From JBJGXI01 sp045635475 (GTDB lineage: Bacteria > Bacillota > Bacilli > Bacillales > Amphibacillaceae): a stretch of 64,000 bases of DNA. Shown here piece by piece: positions 51,671-60,701 of the stretch. Below the pieces are notes generated by a model. The model did no database searches. It was not told where the DNA came from and saw only the letters and a list, made by a program, of their open reading frames with translations. The stretch is from contig NZ_JBJGXI010000009.1 of assembly GCF_045635475.1 (NCBI RefSeq), forward strand, positions 1 through 64,000, written 5' to 3'. Made by a program: the position numbers and the translations under genes. The number at the start of each line of letters is the position of its first letter. Positions within the stretch are counted from its first letter, which is position 1.

Positions 51671-53992
51671 TTACATAAAATCATAAGGGGAAAGTTCTTC
51701 CTCTTCCTCTGTCTGTTGTGACTGTTCTGTTTTATGATCGGCATTTAATTGCTGCATCAATTCGGATAGTGTTGTATTTCGTTTATTCGTATCCTCTTCT
51801 TTTACACCTCGAAGAAAAGCTTGTTTGTCACCACAAACAATTAACGATTTTTTACATCGTGTTATCGCAGTATAAAGCAAATTTTTCCGTAACATACGTC
51901 GATATCCTGGGACAACAGGTAAGATTACAATCGGAAACTCGCTGCCTTGTGATTTATGTATCGACGTACAATAGGCATGCATTAAATTATTCAAATCTTT
52001 ACGCTCGTAAGCAACTTCTTTTTCATCAAATTGGACGATTACTTGCTCTGTCTTGTCCTCATTTTCGTCTTCCTCCATGATCGCTGCGATTTCGCCAATG
52101 TCACCATTAAACACGCCGTCTTCTGGCTGATTCACTAATTGAATTACTTTGTCACCTTTACGGAAGACCGCATCTCGTGTTCGAATCTCGCGACGCTGGC
52201 TTGATTTCGGGTTAATCAGCTTTTGAATTTCTTCATTTAAGCGGTGGATTCCTGCATGTGTCCGATACATCGGTGCCAACACTTGGAAATCTCGAATATC
52301 TACCCCTTTTTGATGTGCGTGCTTCACAATTTGCACGACAACATCAACAACTTGATGCTCCGAACAATTAATAAAATTAAAATCATGATCCTTCGTTAAT
52401 AATTCGTCCGAACAATTGTTTTGCTTAATGGCATGGGCAATTTGAATAATCTTTGAACCTTCTTTTTGACGATATACCTCCGTCAGTTTTACTGACGGTA
52501 CATGTCCACTTGCAAGTAAATCCGCTAAGACTTGACCAGGTCCAACAGAAGGAAGCTGGTCTTCATCACCAACAATTAAAATTTGCATATCATCCGGAAC
52601 CGCTTTAAATAATTGATTGGCCAACCAAATATCAACCATCGAAAACTCATCAATAACGAGCAATTTCCCTGACAAAGGATTATTTTCATCCTTCTCAAAC
52701 GATTCCTGCCCATTCCATCCTAACAAGCGATGAATGGTGACTGCTGGTAACCCAGTAGATTCGTAGATACGCTTTGACGCTCTACCTGTTGGTGCCGTTA
52801 ACACAAATGGATAATCAGCGTCATCCTTATAATCACCTTTATCTAAGGAAAGCTTATTAATTTGCGCATAGGCATTAATAATCCCTTTAATAACGGTTGT
52901 TTTTCCAGTACCAGGACCACCCGTTAAAATCATCAACTTCGATGCCATCGCCTGTTTAATTGCTGTATATTGTTCGCCACCATAACTTAATCCTTCTTCA
53001 TCCTCAATACTACCAACAATTTTCAGCAGTTCTGCTTCGGTTGATTCATCTTCCACCGGATGAGAAAGAATCCGTTCGACACTGGAAACAAATCCTGTTT
53101 CAGCATAGTAAAGCGATGGCAAATATACACGAGAATTCATGAAAATTAATTTTTGCTGCTCGTGTAGTTCTATTATTTCTCGGGAAATTTCATCAAACGA
53201 TATATCCAATTGCTCCCCTTTGATTAAGTCATCAATTCGCTGTAAATGGTCTTTTAAAGACAAATACACATGTCCTTCTTGGATGCATTGCTGTAAAGTA
53301 TAAATACAAGCAGCACGAATACGACTCGGATTATTCATTGCAATTCCGTTCTGTCTAGCAACTTCATCCGCACGTTGAAAACCAAATCCTTCAATATCAA
53401 ACACATATTGATACGGATCTGTTTTTAAAATGTCTATCGCTTTTTCTCTGTAAGCCTGATAGATCTTTTGCGCCATTTTTAATCCAAAGCCATATTGCGA
53501 AAGATTAACAACAACATGTTCGAACCCTTGATGTTCTTTTAAATCATGATGTAATCGTTCCGCTTTCTCTTTCGTCATTCCTTGTACATCCAATAAACAA
53601 TCAACATCGTTTAAGATTTTAGAAACAGCTGTTTCACCAAGCTTATCGATTATTCTAGCTGCCGTTTTTTTACCTATACCATAAAATAAATCACTTGAAA
53701 GATAAGCAATTAGCCCGTCTCTCGTTGTTGGAATATCTCTAGTAAAATGAGTGACGTTATATTGCATGCCAAATTTTTTGTGGTTTTCAAAAGCGCCTTC
53801 AAATTGATAAGATTCACCTGGTTCTAAACGAGAAAAATACCCTTTGATCACAATTTCTTTGTCTGCTATTTTTTCGTTCGTCTCGGTTACCTTAATTTTA
53901 GCAATAGAAAAATGCTCACTCTCATTAAAAAAAATGTTATGAATGAGCTCTCCTTTTATAAATCCTTTTTGTTGATCTGCTGCGCTTTCCAT
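51671..53992 (-). CDS. recD2: RecD-like DNA helicase RecD2
   Basis: 5'-3' superfamily 1B helicase (YrrC) acting in repair without RecBC. 773 residues from the ATG at 53992 with GAGGTG 6 nt upstream. OB-like N-terminal domain, helix-hairpin-helix repeats (about 90-210), Walker A LTGGPGTGKTTVI (about 352), motif II VIDEFSMVD, motif III VGDEDQLPSVGPGQV, motif V/VI HAYCTSIHKSQGSEFP and YTAITRCKK, with an SH3-like insert. Confidence 0.94.
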   Translation of the reverse strand: MESAADQQKGFIKGELIHNIFFNESEHFSIAKIKVTETNEKIADKEIVIKGYFSRLEPGESYQFEGAFENHKKFGMQYNVTHFTRDIPTTRDGLIAYLSSDLFYGIGKKTAARIIDKLGETAVSKILNDVDCLLDVQGMTKEKAERLHHDLKEHQGFEHVVVNLSQYGFGLKMAQKIYQAYREKAIDILKTDPYQYVFDIEGFGFQRADEVARQNGIAMNNPSRIRAACIYTLQQCIQEGHVYLSLKDHLQRIDDLIKGEQLDISFDEISREIIELHEQQKLIFMNSRVYLPSLYYAETGFVSSVERILSHPVEDESTEAELLKIVGSIEDEEGLSYGGEQYTAIKQAMASKLMILTGGPGTGKTTVIKGIINAYAQINKLSLDKGDYKDDADYPFVLTAPTGRASKRIYESTGLPAVTIHRLLGWNGQESFEKDENNPLSGKLLVIDEFSMVDIWLANQLFKAVPDDMQILIVGDEDQLPSVGPGQVLADLLASGHVPSVKLTEVYRQKEGSKIIQIAHAIKQNNCSDELLTKDHDFNFINCSEHQVVDVVVQIVKHAHQKGVDIRDFQVLAPMYRTHAGIHRLNEEIQKLINPKSSQRREIRTRDAVFRKGDKVIQLVNQPEDGVFNGDIGEIAAIMEEDENEDKTEQVIVQFDEKEVAYERKDLNNLMHAYCTSIHKSQGSEFPIVILPVVPGYRRMLRKNLLYTAITRCKKSLIVCGDKQAFLRGVKEEDTNKRNTTLSELMQQLNADHKTEQSQQTEEEEELSPYDFM

Positions 53993-54026
53993 TGCTAACA
54001 CCTCGTTTCACCGACAATACTTTATC

Positions 54027-54683
54027 TTATTTTAACATTTCTTCTACTGCAGCTTTACCATTTGCTGCAAGTGAATGCTCTGGCTGTATTTCTAGTGCTT
54101 TTGTAAAATGTTCCAAGGCTTGTTGTGCATCATCATTGAATAAATACGTCACACCAATATTGTAATGTGCATCACTATGGCTTGGATCGATTTCAAGCAC
54201 ACGATAAAGTGTTTGTTGTGCCAAATCAATATACTCTGTTTGAGCAAGTGCTAGTCCATATTGAAATAATGCAATTTCATCAGTAGGATTTAATTCAGTC
54301 GCTCGTTGTAGGAAAGGAAGTGCTAATTTTTCATGTTCCTGATGCTGTAGCGTTAATCCGAGCATAAAATATACGTCTGCCTCCTCTAAGCCTACATCAA
54401 TTGCTTTTTGAAAGCTGTTCTTTGCTTTAATTAATTTGTCTTGTTCGAAGTAAACATTGCCAAGTCCATAATAAGCAGTCGCTGCTTGATCATCTAATTC
54501 GATTGCCTTACTAAAGAAATTTTCTGCTCTATCTAAATCATTCATATGTAAAAGAAGGTTTCCAAAGTTAATATAACCAACTGGGTTGGCCGGTTCTTCT
54601 TCAATCACCTCGTTAAACAGTTTTGCAGCCTCTTCTAGTTTCTGTTCTTTCATTAATGCAATACCTTGCTCTACTTTGTCCAT
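54027..54683 (-). CDS. yrrB: TPR-repeat protein YrrB
   Basis: 218 residues made of about six tetratricopeptide repeats (for example NPVGYINFGNLLLHMNDLDRAENFFSKAIEL, DEIALFQYGLALAQTEYIDLAQQTL). Likely a protein-interaction module; the B. subtilis protein has been linked to the neighbouring tRNA-thiolation and desulfurase genes only by context. Downstream of mnmA, 116 nt away. Confidence 0.88.
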   Translation of the reverse strand: MDKVEQGIALMKEQKLEEAAKLFNEVIEEEPANPVGYINFGNLLLHMNDLDRAENFFSKAIELDDQAATAYYGLGNVYFEQDKLIKAKNSFQKAIDVGLEEADVYFMLGLTLQHQEHEKLALPFLQRATELNPTDEIALFQYGLALAQTEYIDLAQQTLYRVLEIDPSHSDAHYNIGVTYLFNDDAQQALEHFTKALEIQPEHSLAANGKAAVEEMLK

Positions 54684-54713
54684 AATTTACACCCTTTCGC
54701 ACTAAAATCAGAT

Positions 54714-54790
54714 AGAAGGACAGACGGCATTGTAGGATACTCGTTCCCGCACACGTCTGTCCCTTCAAAGTAAACGATTAACGTTTACTG
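54714..54790. other. Paired hairpins in the mnmA-yrrB gap
   Basis: AAGGACAGACG / CGTCTGTCCCTT with a 27-nt loop (about 54716-54765), and GTAAACG / CGTTTAC (about 54769-54788). On the minus strand the first is followed by TTCTATCTGATTTT, so it may act as a partial terminator after mnmA. Confidence 0.5.
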
Positions 54791-54799
54791 CCTGTGATT

Positions 54800-55912
54800 C
54801 TACCCGACATAATCTAAATACTTATCGTTTTTAATAATTTCATCTATCGTACCGCCACCTAAGCATGTTTCTCCTTGATAAAAGACAACGGCTTGCCCTG
54901 GTGTGATCGCTCTTTCCGGTTCAGCAAAAGTAACACGTACTTTTCCATCTGCTAATAGGTTAATGGTAACTTTACTATCATTTTGACGATAGCGGAATTT
55001 TGCCGTACAGGTGAACTCTTCTTTCTCCGGCTTACCATTAATCCAATTTAAGTCCGTAGCAATTAGTTCATCTGAAAATAAATAATCATTATGATAACCT
55101 TGCTCCACATATAAAACATTGTCTTCCAAGTTTTTACCTACGACAAACCAAGGATCACCTGGTCCACCAATCCCAAGACCTTGACGTTGTCCAATCGTAT
55201 AGTACATCAGTCCTTCATGCTTACCTTTTTCAACACCTGATAAAGTCTTCATTTTACCTGGTTGTGCGGGAAGGTACTCACTAAGGAATTCTTTGAAATT
55301 GCGTTCCCCAATAAAACAAATACCCGTGCTATCCTTTTTATGTGCGGTTGCTAAATCATGTTCAGCAGCGATTTTTCTTACTTCCTTCTTCGGGATTTCA
55401 CCTAATGGAAACATTACTTTCGCAAGCACATCTTGTGATAATTGATTTAAGAAATACGTTTGGTCTTTATTGTCATCAACGCCACGAAGCATTTCATAAT
55501 GGTCACCAACTTTTTTCACTTGTGCATAATGACCAGTAGCTAAGTAATCCGCACCTAAGGATAATGCATGCTCTAGAAATGCTTTGAATTTAATTTCTTT
55601 ATTACACATAACATCCGGATTCGGCGTGCGACCTGCTTTATATTCATTTAAAAAGTACGTGAATACCTTATCCCAGTATTGCTTTTCAAAATTAACAGCG
55701 TAGTAAGGAATATCCAGTTGATTACATACGCGCACAACATCATCAAAATCTTCTGTTGCTGTACAAACGCCGTTTTCATCTGTATCATCCCAGTTTTTCA
55801 TAAATATTCCTACAACATCATAGCCTTGTTGCTTTAATAGTAGTGCAGTAACAGATGAATCAACACCGCCACTCATCCCAACAACTACTCTTGTATCTTT
55901 ATTATCTTTCAT
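54800..55912 (-). CDS. mnmA: tRNA-specific 2-thiouridylase MnmA
   Basis: Makes s2U34 in Lys, Glu and Gln tRNAs, using sulfur from the desulfurase encoded next to it. 370 residues. PP-loop VVGMSGGVDSS (about 10-20), catalytic cysteines in NPDVMCNKEIKF (about 104) and TGICFIGERNF (about 200), and a C-terminal beta-barrel. AGGAGGTG precedes the ATG. 18 nt after the desulfurase gene, a fixed arrangement in Bacillaceae. Confidence 0.97.
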   Translation of the reverse strand: MKDNKDTRVVVGMSGGVDSSVTALLLKQQGYDVVGIFMKNWDDTDENGVCTATEDFDDVVRVCNQLDIPYYAVNFEKQYWDKVFTYFLNEYKAGRTPNPDVMCNKEIKFKAFLEHALSLGADYLATGHYAQVKKVGDHYEMLRGVDDNKDQTYFLNQLSQDVLAKVMFPLGEIPKKEVRKIAAEHDLATAHKKDSTGICFIGERNFKEFLSEYLPAQPGKMKTLSGVEKGKHEGLMYYTIGQRQGLGIGGPGDPWFVVGKNLEDNVLYVEQGYHNDYLFSDELIATDLNWINGKPEKEEFTCTAKFRYRQNDSKVTINLLADGKVRVTFAEPERAITPGQAVVFYQGETCLGGGTIDEIIKNDKYLDYVG

Positions 55913-55930
55913 GGTGATTCACCTCCTAGA

Positions 55931-57076
55931 TTAATGCTTTGTTAATCGTTTAACAATTTTAGTTACCCGTTCTGCTGCTTCAACAACATTTTCTTCTGTA
56001 TTGGCTAATCCAAAACTGAATCGAATCGAGTTCACCGTTCTACGATCTTCTGAACCGTACATTGCCGACAATACATGCGAAGGCTCCACAGAACCAGCTG
56101 TACAAGCACTGCCACTGGACGCTGCAATTCCAGACAAATCAAAGTTTGTTAACAAGGCTTCTACATTTGTACCGGGAAAGCTCAGATTAATAATAGTTGG
56201 AACTATTTTTTCTAGATTTCCATTAACAGCAAAATTAACTCCTGCTTTTTCTAAGTGATCGATAAATAATTGCTTATAGTTGCGGTACGTATTAACTTTT
56301 TCTTGTCTTTCCTTTACAGCTATTTCAACCGCATGCTGAAAGCCTTTAATTCCCGCAACATGCTCCGTCCCGGGACGACGCTTTCGTTCCTGCTGCCCAC
56401 CATGTAATAAAGATTGTACTTTTATGCCTTCTCTTGCATAAAGAAATCCAATTCCTTTTGGTCCGTTTATTTTATGAGAAGACACGGATAGTAAATCAAC
56501 ACCTAGTTCTTTTACATCTATATCCAACGTGCCATATGCTTGAACAGCATCGGTATGAAAATATGCTTGATGTTCTTTCAAGACAGCACCTATTTCTTTA
56601 ATAGGCTGAATGACACCTGTTTCGTTATTTACATACATGACTGATACAACGATCGTATCATCGGTTAACGCTGCTTCTAGCTGCTTGACACTTACTTGCC
56701 CTTCCTCATTGACAGGTAGATAAGTAACCTTAAATCCTTGTTTTTCTAAATATTCAGCAGCATGAAGCGTTGCATGATGTTCGATTGTTGTTGTGATAAT
56801 GTGATTTCCCTTATCCTTATTAACCATCGCAGAACCTATTAATGCTATATTATCAGCTTCTGTGCCACCACTCGTAAATATTATATCTTTTTCGGTAGCG
56901 TGAATGCTTTTAGCCATCACTGTTCTTGCCTGATCAAGTAATTGACGTGCTTTTCTACCAAAATGGTGCACACTGGAAGGATTTCCGTATATATCCTCAA
57001 GTGCTGGTATCATCGCTTGAATTACTTCCGGATGAACAGGAGTAGTCGCTGCATGGTCTAAATAGATTGGTTTCAT
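55931..57076 (-). CDS. Cysteine desulfurase (YrvO/IscS type)
   Basis: PLP enzyme releasing sulfur from cysteine; in B. subtilis YrvO feeds MnmA directly. 381 residues from the ATG at 57076 with GGAAGGATC upstream. IYLDHAATTPVHPEV N terminus, PLP lysine in SVSSHKINGPKG (about 203), and catalytic Cys in SSGSACTAGSVEPSHVL (about 325). Upstream lies cymR, separated by a 144-bp inverted-repeat element. Confidence 0.95.
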   Translation of the reverse strand: MKPIYLDHAATTPVHPEVIQAMIPALEDIYGNPSSVHHFGRKARQLLDQARTVMAKSIHATEKDIIFTSGGTEADNIALIGSAMVNKDKGNHIITTTIEHHATLHAAEYLEKQGFKVTYLPVNEEGQVSVKQLEAALTDDTIVVSVMYVNNETGVIQPIKEIGAVLKEHQAYFHTDAVQAYGTLDIDVKELGVDLLSVSSHKINGPKGIGFLYAREGIKVQSLLHGGQQERKRRPGTEHVAGIKGFQHAVEIAVKERQEKVNTYRNYKQLFIDHLEKAGVNFAVNGNLEKIVPTIINLSFPGTNVEALLTNFDLSGIAASSGSACTAGSVEPSHVLSAMYGSEDRRTVNSIRFSFGLANTEENVVEAAERVTKIVKRLTKH

Positions 57077-57102
57077 CGTGATCCTTCCTTCGTTTAAGTG
57101 CG

Positions 57103-57246
57103 TGTTCAAAAAGGTGACGAATTAGCAGCAAGAAGGTCGAGGCGGTGAAGTCTAGAGGACCGCAGTGTAGGCTTTTCCTACATGAGGACCGGATAGACAA
57201 ACCAACTCTAGAGTTCGCCGCTGATTATTTGGCACCTTTTTGAACA
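57103..57246. mobile_element. 144-bp palindromic MITE-like repeat
   Basis: Perfect 14-bp ends TGTTCAAAAAGGTG (57103-57116) and CACCTTTTTGAACA (57233-57246). Inside, GCGGTGAAGTCTAGAG and CTCTAGAGTTCGCCGC are nearly complementary, and TGTAGG/CCTACA forms the loop, so the whole unit folds on itself. No reading frame, and no clear target duplication. It occupies the gap between cymR and the desulfurase gene. Confidence 0.85.
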
Positions 57247-57252
57247 ACCTCT

Positions 57253-57672
57253 TTAAATGTAAAACATGTAAGGCTCCTGGCTATCATCATCCCCATGCTT
57301 CTGTAAGTCATCCAAGGTTGTCGTGTCAAGAACATCTTTGACTGCATCTCGTATACGCATCCATAGGGCTTGTTTTGCTGGCTCTTCGTCCTCGATTCCT
57401 TCAACAGGGGTTATCGGTCCTTCTAGAACACGAATAATATCGCCTGCAGTAATTTCTGTAGGATCTTTTGCTAACATGTACCCTCCGTATGCACCACGAA
57501 CACTTTTAACTAAAGATGCATTTCGCAATGGTGCAATCAACTGCTCTAAATAATGCTCCGATAAATTATTATCCGTTGCAATGGTTTTTAATGAGATTGG
57601 TCCATCTCCCATATGCTTAGCCAATTCAATCATAATTGTTAATCCATAACGTCCTTTTGTAGAAATTTTCAC
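57253..57672 (-). CDS. cymR: Rrf2-family cysteine metabolism repressor CymR
   Basis: Represses sulfur-uptake and cysteine-synthesis genes, in B. subtilis as a complex with CysK. 139 residues; winged helix MKISTKGRYGLTIMIELAKHM and SLKTIATDNNLSEHYLEQLIAPLRNASLVKSVRGAYGGYMLAKDP. It lacks the three-cysteine cluster of IscR-type Rrf2 proteins, as expected of CymR. GTG start with AGAGGTG upstream. Divergent from rarA. Confidence 0.93.
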   Translation of the reverse strand: MKISTKGRYGLTIMIELAKHMGDGPISLKTIATDNNLSEHYLEQLIAPLRNASLVKSVRGAYGGYMLAKDPTEITAGDIIRVLEGPITPVEGIEDEEPAKQALWMRIRDAVKDVLDTTTLDDLQKHGDDDSQEPYMFYI

Positions 57673-57973
57673 CTAATTCACCTCTTCATATACCAGATAC
57701 ACGATTTGTTCTTTTCTATTACAATTTAAAGTTGATTCTAGTATTTATAGTTTATTTTACCTCTTTTAAGGCGTTTATAAAATGAAATGAAACTATTGTT
57801 CTTAATTTAGGATGATTTCTTGTCTTTAACAACCGCTATTATAGCATGAATGGCAAGTTTCTTGCATTTTTTTAGGATTGTGATTACGCTAAAAATAGAT
57901 ATTTTATTTGAAAATAGTGCAATCGTCAAGCATAAAATTCTGCTGCCTGACCGTTTGGTATAAAGGAGCTATA
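57673..57973. other. cymR-rarA divergent intergenic region
   Basis: 301 bp, AT-rich. It holds an extended -10 promoter for cymR on the minus strand (TGCTATAAT at 57838-57846), which leaves a leader of about 160 nt. Towards rarA only TTGAAA and TAAAAT with a long spacer were noticed. No further gene. Confidence 0.5.
57838..57846 (-). promoter_or_regulatory. Extended -10 promoter of cymR
   Basis: TGCTATAAT on the minus strand; the -35 region is poor, as is common with TGn extended promoters. Confidence 0.5.
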
Positions 57974-59254
57974 ATGATGAGCCAAAAACCACTCGCATTT
58001 CGGATGCGTCCACAAAGTATAGACGAAATTATCGGACAATCTCATTTAGTCGGTAACGGCAAAATGGTTAAAAGAATGGTAGATGCCAATCGCCTTGCAT
58101 CAATGATTTTATTTGGTCCACCTGGAACTGGTAAAACATCAATGGCAATGGCATTAGCAAAAAATCTAAACTTACGATTTAAAATGTTAAATGCAGTTGT
58201 AGATAAGAAAAAAGATATGGAAATCGCTGTCGAAGAAGCGAAAATGTCAGGACAGTTAGTGCTTATTTTAGATGAAGTTCACCGACTAGATAAAGCGAAG
58301 CAAGATTTTCTATTACCACATGTAGAAAGTAATCTAGTTACATTGATAGGTTGTACAACAAGTAATCCTTATCACTCTATTAACCCTGCCATTCGTAGTC
58401 GCTGTCACTTGTTTGAGCTTCACCGCCTAGAAGAAGATGATATACGACAAGCCATTGACCGGGCAATCTCGGATGAAACGAATGGGTTTGGAAAGTTGAA
58501 TTTGAACGTAACAGAAGATGCATTAAAGCATTTTGCCACTGCTGCCAATGGCGATTTGCGTGCAGCATTGAATGGGTTAGAGTTAGCTGCCTTTTCCACA
58601 CCGCAAAACGGCGAGGTAAGTATTCTGATTGATATAGCTGTCGCAGAGCAATGTATGCAGAAGAAAAGTTTTTCACATGATAAGAACGGGGACGCCCATT
58701 ATGACGTGCTATCCGCTTTTCAAAAATCAATTAGAGGCAGTGATGTTAACGCGGCACTCCATTATTTGGCGAGATTAATTGAAGCAGGTGATCTAGATAG
58801 TATAGCAAGAAGAATGATTGTTTGTGCCTATGAGGATATTGGGATTGCAAATCCACAAGCTGGCCCACGTGCATTAGCTGCTGTTGAAGCAGCAGAGCGT
58901 GTTGGCTTTCCTGAAGCCCGCATTCCTTTGTCAGTTGCTATTGTTGAATTATGTTTATCACCAAAATCCAATAGTGCGTATTCCGCACTTGATGAAGCAT
59001 TGTCCGATATTCGGACAGGAAATGTTGGTGATATTCCGTTGCATTTAAAAGATGCCCATTACAAAGGAGCCAAGCATTTAGGTAGAGGAATAGATTACAA
59101 GTATCCACACAGCTATGAAGGCGGTTGGGTAAAACAGCAATATTTGCCGGATAACTTGAAACACAAACAATACTATCGTCCTAAAAATACTGGTAAATTC
59201 GAACTATCATTAAAGCAAGTATATGAAAAAATTATTGAGAAAAATAGAAAGTAA
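57974..59254 (+). CDS. rarA: Replication-associated recombination protein A (RarA/MgsA)
   Basis: AAA+ ATPase acting at stalled replication forks (YrvN). 426 residues from the ATG at 57974 (a second ATG follows at once), behind AAAGGAG; the frame extends to 57908 without support. N terminus PLAFRMRPQSIDEIIGQSHLVG, Walker A GPPGTGKTS, Walker B LILDEVHR, sensor CTTSNP, arginine finger INPAIRSRC, and the C-terminal tetramerisation domain with KKSFSHDKNGDAHYDVLSAFQKSIRGSD. Confidence 0.94.
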   Translation: MMSQKPLAFRMRPQSIDEIIGQSHLVGNGKMVKRMVDANRLASMILFGPPGTGKTSMAMALAKNLNLRFKMLNAVVDKKKDMEIAVEEAKMSGQLVLILDEVHRLDKAKQDFLLPHVESNLVTLIGCTTSNPYHSINPAIRSRCHLFELHRLEEDDIRQAIDRAISDETNGFGKLNLNVTEDALKHFATAANGDLRAALNGLELAAFSTPQNGEVSILIDIAVAEQCMQKKSFSHDKNGDAHYDVLSAFQKSIRGSDVNAALHYLARLIEAGDLDSIARRMIVCAYEDIGIANPQAGPRALAAVEAAERVGFPEARIPLSVAIVELCLSPKSNSAYSALDEALSDIRTGNVGDIPLHLKDAHYKGAKHLGRGIDYKYPHSYEGGWVKQQYLPDNLKHKQYYRPKNTGKFELSLKQVYEKIIEKNRK

Positions 59255-59371
59255 TGAATTAATAGTATAATTATAACTCTTTCCGGTAATGCTATCAGTA
59301 AAATTAACATTCTAGTTCTATTAAATTAATTTAAAAAACACATAGCATACATGAGAAGGAGTGGAATTATT

Positions 59372-60070
59372 TTGGTGAAAGTAAGACAGGACGCTTGGTC
59401 CCATGAAGATGATTTATTATTAGCTGAAACTGTATTACGTCATATTAGAGAAGGAAGCACGCAATTAAACGCGTTTGAAGAAGTTGGTGATAAATTAAAT
59501 AGAACTTCTGCCGCTTGCGGATTTCGCTGGAACGCTGAAGTAAGAAAACGTTATGAACAAGCGGTTTCGATTGCCAAAAGACAGCGCAAGGAGAAAAAAC
59601 GCGCAATGGCTAAATCTCAAAAAACAATCCATCATCAAACAGCCTTGCCACAAGCCGCAAACATGTCGTTTGATGCATCTGCTTTTGAAGACTCTACCTA
59701 TATGGAAGAAGACGAGGAACAGGTAGAAAGTAGTATACCAGTAATGAATACGAATAGATCTATGAGTTTAGATTCAGTAATTGATTATCTATCAACGATG
59801 AAACATGATTATTATGAATCTAATCGTTCCAAGAAAAATCTAGTGAAGCTAGAAGAGGAAAACAAATCTCTAAGTGAAGAAAATCAAATGATGCATAAGA
59901 AAGTGCAACAATTGCAGGAACAATTAAGTACCATTCAAGAAGACTATCAAGTTCTTATTCAAATTATGGATAGAGCAAGAAAAATGGTCGTATTTGATGA
60001 AGATGGTAACATTCCAAGTCCAGCATTCCGAATGGAAAAGAACGGCAATTTAGAACAAGTTGCTAGATAA
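59372..60070 (+). CDS. rsfA: RsfA-family sporulation regulator
   Basis: Homologue of prespore-specific regulator RsfA, which tunes sigma-F genes. About 232 residues from TTG at 59372 (GTG at 59375 is the alternative) behind AAGGAG. N-terminal Myb/SANT-like DNA-binding domain (VRQDAWSHEDDLLLAETVLRHIREGSTQLNAFEEVGDKLNRTSAACGFRWN), basic linker, and a C-terminal coiled coil (about 150-200, KNLVKLEEENKSLSEENQMM). It could be an RsfA paralogue rather than the orthologue. In B. subtilis rsfA is not beside rarA. Confidence 0.85.
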   Translation: MVKVRQDAWSHEDDLLLAETVLRHIREGSTQLNAFEEVGDKLNRTSAACGFRWNAEVRKRYEQAVSIAKRQRKEKKRAMAKSQKTIHHQTALPQAANMSFDASAFEDSTYMEEDEEQVESSIPVMNTNRSMSLDSVIDYLSTMKHDYYESNRSKKNLVKLEEENKSLSEENQMMHKKVQQLQEQLSTIQEDYQVLIQIMDRARKMVVFDEDGNIPSPAFRMEKNGNLEQVAR

Positions 60071-60356
60071 TCTGTTGATGCGGCGCTGTGGAAAAATGCG
60101 CCCTTTCCGCGGGAACGCTGGAGTGGCGTATTTTCCCACAGCTTAAAGTAGTATTCTGTTACACACCTTTTATGAAGCGTAGGCCCTATACTTTGACTCC
60201 TGCGGGACTAGGGGACTAGCGGCGTAAGTGAGACCCCGCAGCGCGAGGAGGCTCACTAGCCCCCGCGGAAAGCAAAGTGTAGGGCCGGAGCGGTGCACAT
60301 GTATGATTAGTGCGCACCTATGCACTACGTCGCATTCTAGCTAAATCATGAAGACT
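60071..60356. repeat. Composite intergenic repeat E (short M1 and M2)
   Basis: About 285 bp directly after rsfA. M1 is a minimal version: arms at 60085-60102 and 60125-60142 with the core shortened to CTTTCCGCGGGAACGCTGGAGT and spacers. M2 arms GGCCCTATACTTTG (60182-60195) and 60273-60286 pair over 14 bp with one G-T. The left outer end is missing; the right end near 60330-60350 (ACTACGTCGCATTCTAGCTA) matches the inverted left end of copy B. Confidence 0.88.
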
Positions 60357-60386
60357 GTAAAGCTAGGCGGTAATGCCACATTAATA

Positions 60387-60425
60387 GAAAAGCCATGAGA
60401 TTTATAAAATCTCATGGCTTTTTGT
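60387..60425. terminator. Bidirectional terminator between rsfA and 6S RNA
   Basis: Perfect stem AAAAGCCATGAGATT / AATCTCATGGCTTTT with a short AT loop; T runs on both strands. It probably ends the 6S transcript on the minus strand. Confidence 0.85.
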
Positions 60426-60437
60426 TATGTAACGTTC

Positions 60438-60617
60438 AATCCCAATTGTGCCGTCCATTTAGTTGAGTTTTGATCCCCGCTTGTATGCAGGTGGGTGCCC
60501 GGTTCCTTATCTTATACTTCCTCTTTACTGAGGCATGTATGCCATAAGAAAACCAAAGGCTCCCATTCTAGTTATGTTCGGTCAAAACATCAATAATTAA
60601 ACGGACACATCAGGATT
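60438..60617 (-). ncRNA. ssrS: 6S RNA (BsrA-like)
   Basis: About 180 nt directly downstream of aspS, where B. subtilis carries bsrA. The 5' end AATCCTGATGTGTCCGTT pairs with the 3' end GGACGGCACAATTGGGATT to form the closing stem with small bulges. Next, GTTTTGA pairs with TCAAAAC, leading into a large GC-poor central bubble flanked by GACCGAAC and GGAACCGGGCACC, the layout of 6S RNA that mimics open promoter DNA. It would bind sigma-A RNA polymerase in stationary phase. Identification is by structure and location, not by a covariance search. Confidence 0.78.
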
Positions 60618-60635
60618 GTTTTTTATTGTAATTAA

Positions 60636-60664
60636 ATAATAACATATTAAAGCGCTTTTTTCAA
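60636..60664 (-). promoter_or_regulatory. Predicted promoter of 6S RNA
   Basis: TTGAAA (60659-60664), 17-nt spacer, TATTAT (60636-60641). It would start about 10-15 nt before the closing stem, in line with a 5'-processed precursor. It lies between aspS and the RNA, so the RNA can be made independently. Confidence 0.65.
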
Positions 60665-60701
60665 TTGCACTTATATGACATTTTGCTTACAACTACAACG
60701 A

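Noticed and set aside
57908..57973. N-terminal extension of rarA
   Set aside because: AAAGGAG immediately precedes the ATG at 57974, and the family starts close to the PLAFRMRP motif.
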